From Nocardia sp. NBC_00508 (lineage in GTDB: Bacteria; Actinomycetota; Actinomycetes; Mycobacteriales; Mycobacteriaceae), in NCBI RefSeq assembly GCF_036346875.1, contig NZ_CP107852.1, positions 6,448,001 through 6,512,000 of the forward strand: a stretch of 64,000 bases of DNA. The letters are read 5' to 3'. This document shows, piece by piece, positions 26,442 through 34,314 of the stretch; the first letter of the stretch is position 1, and the number at the start of each line of letters is the position of its first letter. The notes beneath the pieces were generated by a model. It ran no database searches, was not told the origin of the DNA, and was given only the letters and a program-made list of their open reading frames with translations. The translations under genes and the position numbers were made by a program.

Positions 26442-27845
26442 TCAGTGCAGGCTGGCGCGCAGCATGTCCTCGCGCTCGACGACCTTGACGCGTTCGCGGC
26501 CTTCGGGTTCGCCGAGGGAGCGTTCGTGGGCGTCGAGGCGGTACCAGCCGGCCCAGGTGGTGAACGGGATGCCCTTGGCTTCGAGGAACTCGGTGACGGC
26601 TTCGGGGTCGGGCCGCTGGGCCGGGGTGAAGCGGGGGGCGTCGTCGAGCAGGCAGGCGATGGTTTCGTTGGCGTCGCCCTTGGTGTGGCCGATCAGGCCG
26701 ACCGGGCCGCGTTTGATCCAGCCGGTCACGTAGGTGGCGGGCAGGTAGCGTTCGGCGCCGTCGGCGTTCTCGTCGGCGATCACGCGGCCGGCTTCGTTGG
26801 GTACGGTGCCGGCCTGGTCGTCGAAGGGCAGGCTGCTGATGTTCTGCGACAGGTAGCCGACGGCGCGGTAGACCGCCTGCACGTCCCAGTCCCTGTAGAC
26901 GCCGGTGCCCTTGACGTTGCCGGTGCCGTCGAGCTGGGTGCGTTCGGTGCGCAGGCCGACGACCTTGCCGTTGTCGCCGAGCACCTCGGCGGGGGACTCG
27001 AAGAAGTGCAGGAACAGCTTGTGCGGCCGGTTACCGGCATCGCGGATGGCCCACTGCTCGAGGGTGTTGGCGACCATGTCGACCTGCTTGGAATGCCTGC
27101 GCGCGGCTTCGGAGCCTTCGTCGTAGTCGATGTCGGCGGGGTCGACGATGACCTCGATGGTCGGGGAGTGGTCGAGTTCGCGCAGTTCCAGCGGGGTGAA
27201 CTTGGCCTGGGCGGGGCCGCGGCGGCCGAAGACGTGGACCTCGAGGGCCTTGTTGTCCTTCAGGCCGTGGTAGACGTTCGGCGGGATCTCGGTGGGCAGC
27301 AGTTCGTCGCCGGTCTTGGCCAGCACGCGGGCCACGTCCAGGGCGACGTTGCCGACGCCGAGGACGGCGACCTTCTGCGCGTCCAGCGGCCAGGAGCGCG
27401 GCACGTCGGGGTGGCCGTCGTACCAGGATACGAAGTCCGCGGCGCCGTAGGAGCCGTCCAGGTCGATGCCGGGGATGGGCAGCGCGCGGTCGGCGTTGGC
27501 GCCGGTGGAGAAGATCACCGCGTCGTAGAAGGCGCGCAGGTCATCGAGGGTGATGTCGGTGCCGTAGTCGATGTTGCCCAGCAGCCGCACCTGCGGCTTG
27601 TCCAGCACCTTGTGCAGCGCGGTGATGATGCCCTTGATCCGCGGGTGGTCGGGCGCGACGCCGTAGCGGATCAGCCCGAACGGTGCAGGCATGCGCTCGA
27701 ACAGGTCGATACTCACCTCGGCATCGCCAGGAGCGGAGCCCGCGGAGCGACCCGGCAACGCCTTCATCAAGGCGTCGGCGGCGTAGATCCCGGCCGGTCC
27801 GGCGCCCACGATCGCTACCCGCAGTGGACGTTCCGTTCCGGTCAT
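26442..27845 (-). CDS. fprA: FprA-type ferredoxin-NADP+ reductase
   Basis: 467-residue FAD/NADPH oxidoreductase of the adrenodoxin-reductase family. FAD motif VAIVGAGPAGIYAADAL, FGLIRYGVAPDHPRIK, NADP motif VAVLGVGNVALDVARVL, GRRGPAQAKFTP, and the C-terminal GWIKRGPVGLIGHTKGDA. Transfers electrons from NADPH to ferredoxins. Its ATG overlaps the stop of the ferredoxin gene upstream (ATGA), so it is the last gene of a nine-gene coupled operon; that makes it the likely electron source for the FdxA, the AprB-like ferredoxin and the flavoprotein encoded earlier. Confidence 0.95.
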   Translation of the reverse strand: MTGTERPLRVAIVGAGPAGIYAADALMKALPGRSAGSAPGDAEVSIDLFERMPAPFGLIRYGVAPDHPRIKGIITALHKVLDKPQVRLLGNIDYGTDITLDDLRAFYDAVIFSTGANADRALPIPGIDLDGSYGAADFVSWYDGHPDVPRSWPLDAQKVAVLGVGNVALDVARVLAKTGDELLPTEIPPNVYHGLKDNKALEVHVFGRRGPAQAKFTPLELRELDHSPTIEVIVDPADIDYDEGSEAARRHSKQVDMVANTLEQWAIRDAGNRPHKLFLHFFESPAEVLGDNGKVVGLRTERTQLDGTGNVKGTGVYRDWDVQAVYRAVGYLSQNISSLPFDDQAGTVPNEAGRVIADENADGAERYLPATYVTGWIKRGPVGLIGHTKGDANETIACLLDDAPRFTPAQRPDPEAVTEFLEAKGIPFTTWAGWYRLDAHERSLGEPEGRERVKVVEREDMLRASLH

Positions 27846-28177
27846 CGCGAGAACGCCTGCACGAAAGGAGTGTCCACCCCCAGCTCACCGGCCTTGGCCG
27901 CGCTGCCGGGAGATCCGAGCGGCTCGGTGCGGCCCGGCAGCGGCTCGGCGAAGAACCGGGCGTTCTCCGCGATGAACTGCCGCTGATCGGCGGGCACGTC
28001 CGCGTCGAGGTAGATCGCCTCGACCGGGCACACCGGCTCGCACGCACCACAATCCACGCATTCGGTGGGGTGGATGTAGGCCATGCGGCCGCCGACGTAG
28101 ATGCAGTCCACCGGGCACTCCTCCACGCAGGCCCGATCCATGATGTCGACGCAGGACTCGCCGATGACGAAGGTCAT
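27842..28177 (-). CDS. fdxA: Ferredoxin, FdxA type (3Fe-4S/4Fe-4S)
   Basis: 111-residue seven-iron-type ferredoxin. First ligand set CVDIMDRACVEECPVDC and second CVDCGACEPVCPVEAI are as in actinobacterial FdxA/FdxC. The C-terminal tail (ARFFAEPLPGRTEPLG) is the usual extension. ATG at 28175-28177 follows GGAGCAC ten bases after the end of the ABC ATPase gene; the stop overlaps fprA. An obvious redox partner for FprA. Confidence 0.93.
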   Translation of the reverse strand: MTFVIGESCVDIMDRACVEECPVDCIYVGGRMAYIHPTECVDCGACEPVCPVEAIYLDADVPADQRQFIAENARFFAEPLPGRTEPLGSPGSAAKAGELGVDTPFVQAFSR

Positions 28178-28187
28178 GGTGTGCTCC

Positions 28188-28982
28188 TCAGTTGTCCGGG
28201 CTCGCCGTCGCGGCCACGCCGACCGGCTCGCCGGCCTCGTCCGTCTCGCCGAGGGCGGCCAGGATCTCGTATCGTCTGCGGGCGAATTCGGGTTCGAACC
28301 GCGCACCCGGCGCCCGCGGGTTCTCGATGGTGATGACGCGCTGGATGCGTGCCGGGCGCGGTGTGAGCAGCACGACCCGGTCGGCGAGCAGCAGCGCCTC
28401 GTCCACGTCATGGGTGACGAACAGCACGGTGGTCTTGTTCCGCTGCCACACCGAGATCAGCAGCCGCTGCATGTCGGCGCGGGTCTGCGCGTCCAGCGCG
28501 CCGAACGGCTCGTCCATCAACAGCACGCGCGGTTGCGCGGCCAAGGTGCGCGCCAGCTGCACCCGCTGACGCATGCCGCCCGACAGGGCACCGGGGAGGT
28601 GATCGCCGAAACCGTTCAGCCCTACCTGGTCCAGCAGCGCGAGCGCTCGGTCGCGGCACGCCTTGCGCGACACCCCACGCAGCCGCAAGGCGAACTCCAC
28701 GTTCTTCCGCGCAGTGCGCCACGGCAGCAGCGCATCCTCCTGGAACACCATCGCGCACTGCACCCCGGCCGCGCCGACGGCTTGCCCATCCACTTCCGCG
28801 GTTCCGCTTGCCGGGTCGAGCAGGCCCGCCATCGCGCGCAGGATCGTCGACTTGCCGCATCCTGACGGTCCGAGCAGGACGACGATCTCGCCCGGATCGA
28901 TCTCCAGGTCGACCTCCGCGGCGATGCTGTCGCCGTAGGCGATTCGCAGGCCGTGCATCCGCACGGCGGCCCCGCCGCTCAT
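28188..28982 (-). CDS. ABC transporter ATP-binding protein (nitrate/sulfonate/taurine type)
   Basis: About 264 residues from the ATG at 28982 (GGAG four bases upstream). Walker A LLGPSGCGKSTIL, Q-loop FQEDALLPW, signature LSGGMRQRVQLAR, Walker B VLLMDEPFGALD, H-loop FVTHDVDEALLLADR: all intact, and most like SsuB/TauB/NrtD. An alternative ATG at 29061-29063 overlaps the permease stop and would add a 27-residue SERSER-type leader that does not belong to the fold. Energises the permease encoded just upstream. Confidence 0.93.
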   Translation of the reverse strand: MSGGAAVRMHGLRIAYGDSIAAEVDLEIDPGEIVVLLGPSGCGKSTILRAMAGLLDPASGTAEVDGQAVGAAGVQCAMVFQEDALLPWRTARKNVEFALRLRGVSRKACRDRALALLDQVGLNGFGDHLPGALSGGMRQRVQLARTLAAQPRVLLMDEPFGALDAQTRADMQRLLISVWQRNKTTVLFVTHDVDEALLLADRVVLLTPRPARIQRVITIENPRAPGARFEPEFARRRYEILAALGETDEAGEPVGVAATASPDN

Positions 28983-29059
28983 GACTCCGCCTCGCCGGCG
29001 CTCGGCTCCGTCATGACCGTCGTGGCCGACTGTGCCGATCGTTCGCTCGCTGCGCTCGC

Positions 29060-29932
29060 TCATCGGACCGACCTCGGCAGCCAGCGGTTGACCCGGCGAC
29101 CGGTCAGCTCGACCAGCCACGCCGTCGCCCAGCCGAGCAGGCCGATCGACAGCATGCCGACCACGACGCTCGAGTAGTCGAGCAGCCCGTAGGACTGCCA
29201 GGTGAAGTAGCCGATACCGAACTGACCGGAGATCATCTCGGCACTGATGACGCAGATCCAGGCGACACCCATGGCCACGGACAGTCCCGAGAAGATGCCG
29301 GGCAGCGCACCGGGAAGCGCGATCCGGAACAGGATTTCCCAACGCCGGGCGCCGAGCGTGCGGGCTGCCTCTTCCCAGACTTTCGGCAGCGCGTGCATCG
29401 CATGGATCGTGCTGACCGCCACCGGGAAGAACGCGGCGAAGAAGGTGATGAACACGATTCCCTGCTCGCCGGTGGGGAACAGCAGAATCGCCAAGGGCAC
29501 CAACGCGATCGCCGGAATCGGCCGGAAGACCTCGAGCACCGGGCGCACGAGTGCGCTGACCAGATTCGACCGGCCGATGGCCATGCCGACCAGCACACCG
29601 CTGACGGTGGCGAGCCCGAACCCGACCATGATGCGCCGGGTGCTCGACAGGATGTTGCCGTAGTAGGTGCCGGTGCCGAGTTGCGTGCGGAAGGAGCCGA
29701 AAACCTCCGCAGGCGTGGGGATCTTGTCGAACCGCAGCCAGAACACCACCTGGTTGGCGGTGAGCAGATACCAGAGCAGTACCAGGGCCGCCAGCGGGGC
29801 CGCAGTGAGCAGTGCGGCGCGCAGTCGGTGCGGTAGGCGCGTCGGCAGGGGACGCGCACCGGTCCGCTCGGTTGCCCCGGACTCGGGAATCGTGGTCTGG
29901 ATTACGGGAATCGGTTCCGCGGATACCGTCAT
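29060..29932 (-). CDS. ABC transporter permease (nitrate/sulfonate/taurine type)
   Basis: 290 residues with about six membrane segments (for instance LTAAPLAALVLLWYLLTA near the N-terminus). The cytoplasmic EAA loop is clear: WEEAARTLGARRWEILFRIA followed by LPGALPGIFSGL, as in SsuC/TauC. The preceding IPAIALVPLAILLFPTGEQG is typical of the family. It lies directly after the substrate-binding protein gene and before the ATPase gene, in one operon. Confidence 0.93.
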   Translation of the reverse strand: MTVSAEPIPVIQTTIPESGATERTGARPLPTRLPHRLRAALLTAAPLAALVLLWYLLTANQVVFWLRFDKIPTPAEVFGSFRTQLGTGTYYGNILSSTRRIMVGFGLATVSGVLVGMAIGRSNLVSALVRPVLEVFRPIPAIALVPLAILLFPTGEQGIVFITFFAAFFPVAVSTIHAMHALPKVWEEAARTLGARRWEILFRIALPGALPGIFSGLSVAMGVAWICVISAEMISGQFGIGYFTWQSYGLLDYSSVVVGMLSIGLLGWATAWLVELTGRRVNRWLPRSVR

Positions 29933-29963
29933 GTCGAGCCTCCTGATCTCGATCGGGTGGTGG

Positions 29964-31394
29964 CTAGCGCGCCTGCAGCGCTGCGGCGTAGTCGAGAATC
30001 GCGCTGCCGGGATGACTGCTCACATAGGCCTTCGCGTCCCCCTCGACCGCGAACGGGAGCAGGCGATCGTCGGGTCCGGCGGCCGGATCACCCACCCACG
30101 TGGCGGTCGTGGCGAAGATGCGCGTGCCGGTCACGGCGTCGGGCACGTAAGCCATCCGGACCTCACTGCCGTGCTGGGCGATCTGGCGCAGCAGGCAGGT
30201 CGGTGTCCGGCTGGCCACCGTGCTGTCCTGCCCCCTGAACCACACCTCGGATGCGGTGGCAGGGTTGCTCACGACGCCGCCGCACACGGCATCGGTACCG
30301 GTCAGCGGACTCGGTGCGGTGGTGCTCGCGCGCTGCGCCTCGTAGTCGCCGCCGTAGAGTGCGCGCACGTACTTGTCATCGACGAATTCGCCGAGATTCA
30401 GGTCGGCCACAGCGCCGAGCCCTTTGAGAAAAGGCAGCAGTTTCGCGAGGGCGTCGACCAGGGGCTGTTTGATGGTCTGGTCGAAACTCACCAACCCGTT
30501 GGGGCCGTTGTAGAGGTAGACCACCTCCGCCGGAATGCCCGTGAGTTCCGCGACGCGCTGGGCCGCCGCGACCGGATGCTGGTTGACGTAGTCGGCGGTT
30601 TCGCGCTGCGCGGCGAGGAACGCGGTGACGATGTCGGGATTGCGTTCGCCGAATCGTTCGTTCGCGACGACCGCGTGGAACGTCGGGATGTTCGCGCTGC
30701 CACCGTCGTAGAGCAGCCGTGCCTTGCCATCGAAGACGAGCTTCTGCGGCCAGGGCACGAACTGGGCCAGCGCCGCTGCCTGGTCACCCTGCAACGCCGA
30801 CGCACCGACGGCCGGGTCCTGGCCGAGCAGTTTCACGTCATCGATCGCCATCCCGGCGGCGGACAGCCCGGTGACCAGCATTCCGTGCGCGGCGGAGCCC
30901 ACGCTGGTCGAGACGACTCTGCCACGCAGGTCGCTCAAGGTCGCGGCGGGGGAATTCCGCGGAACGACAATCTGATTCAGCGATCCGCGCAGATTGTAGC
31001 CGGTCACCGCGATCAGTTCGGATTTCACATCCGGGTGCTCGCGGGTCTTGGAGCCGTTCACCAGGATCGGCGCATCGCCCATCGATCCGATGTCCACCTG
31101 GCCGGCCAGCATCTGCGCGGTCAGCGGTGGCCCCGCCGCGAAGTCCTTCCACTCGACCCGGTACCGGACACCTTTCGCCTTGCCGAGTTCGGCGAGCTTC
31201 GCCTCGAACGTGCCGCGATCACGCAGCAGTGTGCCCGCGGTGACGGTGTTGATGGTCTTGGATTGGTAGCCGATGTTCACGGTGACGGTGTCGCCGTCGT
31301 CCGCCGCGCCACAGCCTGCGACCAGGGTCGTGGCCGTGGTGATCGCCAGCACCAGTGTCGCGGTGCTCCGTACGGTCATGCGTGGTGTCCTCAT
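29964..31394 (-). CDS. ABC substrate-binding lipoprotein with C-terminal NosL-like domain
   Basis: 476 residues, about 130 longer than SsuA/TauA/NrtA relatives. Lipoprotein signal with lipobox LVAGC (Cys near residue 28). The binding domain (about 35-340) has VNIGYQSKTINTVTAGTLL, LAGQVDIGSMGDAPILVNG and RGRVVSTSVGSAAHGML. After a short linker (about 345-365) comes a domain reading VCGGVVSNPATASEVWF, TCLLRQIAQHG, VPDAVTGTRIFATTATWVG and AYVSSHPGSAILDYAAAL, the pattern of NosL-type copper-binding domains with cysteines in place. The fusion implies that the transported ligand or its handling involves a metal (inference). Start ATG 31394, or 31379. Confidence 0.82.
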   Translation of the reverse strand: MRTPRMTVRSTATLVLAITTATTLVAGCGAADDGDTVTVNIGYQSKTINTVTAGTLLRDRGTFEAKLAELGKAKGVRYRVEWKDFAAGPPLTAQMLAGQVDIGSMGDAPILVNGSKTREHPDVKSELIAVTGYNLRGSLNQIVVPRNSPAATLSDLRGRVVSTSVGSAAHGMLVTGLSAAGMAIDDVKLLGQDPAVGASALQGDQAAALAQFVPWPQKLVFDGKARLLYDGGSANIPTFHAVVANERFGERNPDIVTAFLAAQRETADYVNQHPVAAAQRVAELTGIPAEVVYLYNGPNGLVSFDQTIKQPLVDALAKLLPFLKGLGAVADLNLGEFVDDKYVRALYGGDYEAQRASTTAPSPLTGTDAVCGGVVSNPATASEVWFRGQDSTVASRTPTCLLRQIAQHGSEVRMAYVPDAVTGTRIFATTATWVGDPAAGPDDRLLPFAVEGDAKAYVSSHPGSAILDYAAALQAR

Positions 31395-31415
31395 CTCGTC
31401 GCTCTCCGCCCCGTA

Positions 31416-31643
31416 TCAGCGCAGCAAATACGGGATGTCGACGGTCACTGCCCCGACTGGGCAGCGCGCGGCGCACGGTCCGCAATACCAGCATTCGTCC
31501 ACGTGCATGTATGCCTTTCCGCTGTCGGGGTGGATCGCGAGCGAGTCCAGCGGGCACATGTCGACGCACAGCGTGCAGCCGTCGATACATTTCTGCTCGT
31601 CGACGGTGACCGGCACGTCGATTCGAGTGTTGACCTGGGCCAT
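31416..31643 (-). CDS. Two-cluster ferredoxin, AprB-like
   Basis: 75-residue ferredoxin. Second motif CWYCGPCAARCP is canonical (CX2CX2CX3CP). The first, CIDGCTLCVDMCP, has three rather than two residues between its first two cysteines, as seen in AprB-type subunits. Together with the AprA-like flavoprotein two genes earlier it suggests a flavin/iron-sulfur enzyme pair. Its ATG (31641-31643) shares one base with the stop of the HEAT-repeat gene (TGATG), so the two are translationally coupled. Confidence 0.9.
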   Translation of the reverse strand: MAQVNTRIDVPVTVDEQKCIDGCTLCVDMCPLDSLAIHPDSGKAYMHVDECWYCGPCAARCPVGAVTVDIPYLLR

Positions 31644-32548
31644 CAGTGTTCCTTCCGAGAATTGGCTATGCCGATGCGGGCGAAGGCGCGGACATCGGCG
31701 TCCGGGTCTTCCAGTGCGGTCTGGAGGGCGGCGGTGACCTCGAGGTACTCGGCGATCCGCTCGGCGAGGGCGCGAACGGCGGCCTTGCGGACATCGAGGT
31801 TGTCGTCGGTGACCGCGGAGATGAGATGCGGCGCGGCGTATTCGGCGTCGGCCGCCGACAGCGCGATCGCCGCGCCTTGGCGCACCTGCCAGGCCGGGTC
31901 GGTGATCGCGGCGGCGGCGACGGACACGGCGCGATCACCGCAGCCGGTCTGCGCCAAGCCCGTCAGCGCGGCTGCGCGGACCAGCGCGTCGGCGTCGCCC
32001 GCCAATCCGATCAGCGTCGCGGCTCCACGTGGATCGCCAACCGCCGCAACGCCTTTCGCCACCGCGATCCGGACCATCGGAGTCGGGTCCGACGCCGCGG
32101 CGGCCAGCTCGTCGAGCGCGTCGACCGAGGTCAAGCCGCTCACGACCGTCCGGCGCACCTCGACGTTGGGGTCGGCGAGCCAGCTGGACAGTTCGGCCGC
32201 ATCGGTCCGGCGATGCCGCCAGAGCGCCTCGATCGCGGCCGACCGCACGGCGGGCTCGTCCGCGGTCACACATCCGCGCAAGGCTGCGTCGAACTCGGGT
32301 CCGGCGACAAGCACCTCGAGCAGTTCGGTCAGCAAGCCGATCGCGGCGTGCCGGACAGTCACGTCCGCGTCGGTCAACCCGGCGGCGATCAGCGGGGAGG
32401 ACTCGGTCCACTCCTCGGCGGTCTCGCTGAGCACCGACAGGGCGGTACGGCGCACCTCGGGATCGCTGTCGGTGAGGAACGGGCGCAGTTCGTCGAGCCC
32501 GGGGCATTCCTCGGCCAGATCCATCAGCTCGAGCAGCCGCGCGCTCAC
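31643..32548 (-). CDS. HEAT-repeat protein
   Basis: 301 residues made of about eight HEAT-like helical repeats, each with a D-P/S-x-x-x-V-R core: LTDSDPEVRRTALSVL, LTDADVTVRHAAIGLL, VTADEPAVRSAAIEAL, LADPNVEVRRTVVSGL, DPTPMVRIAVAKGV, GDADALVRAAALTGL, TDPAWQVRQGAAIAL and TDDNLDVRKAAVRAL. No signal peptide or catalytic motif. The GTG start (32546-32548) overlaps the flavoprotein stop (GTGA). Being locked between the flavoprotein and its ferredoxin, it probably serves as scaffold or maturation factor for that complex (inference). Confidence 0.85.
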   Translation of the reverse strand: MSARLLELMDLAEECPGLDELRPFLTDSDPEVRRTALSVLSETAEEWTESSPLIAAGLTDADVTVRHAAIGLLTELLEVLVAGPEFDAALRGCVTADEPAVRSAAIEALWRHRRTDAAELSSWLADPNVEVRRTVVSGLTSVDALDELAAAASDPTPMVRIAVAKGVAAVGDPRGAATLIGLAGDADALVRAAALTGLAQTGCGDRAVSVAAAAITDPAWQVRQGAAIALSAADAEYAAPHLISAVTDDNLDVRKAAVRALAERIAEYLEVTAALQTALEDPDADVRAFARIGIANSRKEH

Positions 32549-34314
32549 CGCGCACCCCACGCGCCGACCAGTTCCGGCGCGGTGACGTCCGCGACACCGT
32601 CGGGCCGGATGAATCCGGGCACCGGAACGATGTACGGTGCCACCGGGCGCGTCCGGAACTGCATGTCGCCGGTTTCCCCGCGGAACAGATTGAGGTGGCA
32701 GAACCATTCGGCGTCGTCGCGTTCCGGTCGGTCGGAGCGCTGGTGGTAGAGGCCCCAGCGGCTTTCGGTGCGCCGCAGCGACGCCCGCGCGGCCATCTCC
32801 GCGCAATCCCGGATGAACGTCACCTCGGCGCAGCGCATGAGTTCGTGCGCGGTGTGGCCGCCCATCTGCGCGATATCGGCGTGCATCCGCTCGAAGGCCT
32901 CCAGTCCGAGGGTCAGATAGCTCTGCGTCTTGGGTGGCTGGAGATAGTCGTTCACGAAACGGCGCAGCTTGTACTCGACCTGTTGCTGCGGTGGTCCATC
33001 CGGATTGCTCAGCGGGCGGTAGATCAGCGCGTGTGCGGCTTCGATCTGATCCTCAGGGAGCGGCGGTCGAGCCACATCGCGGGCATACTCGCTGGCGTTC
33101 TCGCCGGCGATATCGCCATACACGAAAGCGCCGATCATGTAGTTGTGTGGCACCAGCGCCATGTCGCCCGCTGCGTACAGGCCCGGCACGGTCGTCGCGG
33201 CATGCTCGTCGACCCAGACGCCAGACGCGGAATGACCACTGCACAAGCCGATCTCGGAGATGTGCATCTCGATGTCGCGGGTGCGGTAGTCGGTGCCGCG
33301 ACCGGTGTGGAACGTGCCGCGGGTCGGGCGCTCGGTGGTGTGCAGAATGCCTTCGATCTGCCGGATGGTGGCGTCCGGCAGGTGGCTGAGCTTGAGATAG
33401 ATCGGTCCGCGGGCGCTGTCGAGTTCTCGCTTGACCTCCGCCATCATCTGGCCGGACCAATAGTCGCAGTCGACGAAGCGGTTTCCCTCGGCATTGACCT
33501 GGTAGCCGCCGAAGGGATTGGCGACATACGCGCAAGCCGGGCCGTTGTAATCCTTGATCAGCGGGTTGATCTGGAAGCATTCGATGCCCGACAGTTCGGC
33601 GCCCGCGTGATAGGCCATCGCGTAGCCGTCACCCGCGTTCGTCGGGTTCTCGTAGGTGCCGTAGAGATAGCCGCTGGCGGGCAGGCCGAGGCGTCCGCAC
33701 GATCCGGTGGACAGGATCACCGCTCCCGCCGAGATCGTGACGAACTCGCCGGTGCGCGTATCGAATCCGACCGCACCGACAGCGCGTCCCGCTACCGTGA
33801 GCACGCGCACGGGCATCACCCGATTGCTGATCGTCACCTTCGCGCGGACGTCTCTGGCGCGCAGCGTGCGATAGAGCACCTTCTTGACGTCTCGGCCTTC
33901 CGGCATCGGCAGCACGTAGCTGCCGGAGCGGTGCACCTTGCGGACGGCATACTCGCCGTGCTCGTCCTTTTCGAACTTGACCCCGTAGCCCTCCAGCCGC
34001 TGCACCATCTCGAAACCGCGGGTCGCGGTCTGATACACGGTGCGCTGGTTGACGATTCCATCGTTGGCGACCGTGATGTCGGCGACGTAGTCCTCCGGGC
34101 TCGCCTTCCCGGGCACGACGGCGTTGTTGACGCCGTCCATGCCCATCGCCAGCGCACCGGAATGCCGGACATGGGCCTTCTCCAGCAGCAGGACGCTCGC
34201 GCCGTGCCGCGCCGCGGTGAGCGCGGCCATCGTTCCCGCGGTGCCGCCGCCGACGACGAGCACATCGCAACTCAGCTCCCTACGCTGTGCGACCGGTGGG
34301 ATTTGCATGGTCAT
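32545..34314 (-). CDS. AprA/fumarate-reductase-like flavoprotein subunit
   Basis: 589 residues, FAD-dependent. N-terminal FAD motif CDVLVVGGGTAGTMAALTAA, glutamate in VLLLEKAHVRHSG, then NDGIVNQRTVYQTATRG. The later FAD contact is VPGLYAAGDMALVPHNYMIG with AFVYGDIAGENASEYA. Overall it resembles adenylylsulfate-reductase alpha and related succinate dehydrogenase/fumarate reductase flavoproteins, with a C-terminal helical domain (QSYLTLGLEAFERMHADIAQ, CAEMAARASLRRTESRWGLY). The true substrate is unknown; dissimilatory sulfate metabolism is not expected in this organism. ATG 34312-34314 overlaps the GntR stop. Confidence 0.85.
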   Translation of the reverse strand: MTMQIPPVAQRRELSCDVLVVGGGTAGTMAALTAARHGASVLLLEKAHVRHSGALAMGMDGVNNAVVPGKASPEDYVADITVANDGIVNQRTVYQTATRGFEMVQRLEGYGVKFEKDEHGEYAVRKVHRSGSYVLPMPEGRDVKKVLYRTLRARDVRAKVTISNRVMPVRVLTVAGRAVGAVGFDTRTGEFVTISAGAVILSTGSCGRLGLPASGYLYGTYENPTNAGDGYAMAYHAGAELSGIECFQINPLIKDYNGPACAYVANPFGGYQVNAEGNRFVDCDYWSGQMMAEVKRELDSARGPIYLKLSHLPDATIRQIEGILHTTERPTRGTFHTGRGTDYRTRDIEMHISEIGLCSGHSASGVWVDEHAATTVPGLYAAGDMALVPHNYMIGAFVYGDIAGENASEYARDVARPPLPEDQIEAAHALIYRPLSNPDGPPQQQVEYKLRRFVNDYLQPPKTQSYLTLGLEAFERMHADIAQMGGHTAHELMRCAEVTFIRDCAEMAARASLRRTESRWGLYHQRSDRPERDDAEWFCHLNLFRGETGDMQFRTRPVAPYIVPVPGFIRPDGVADVTAPELVGAWGAR

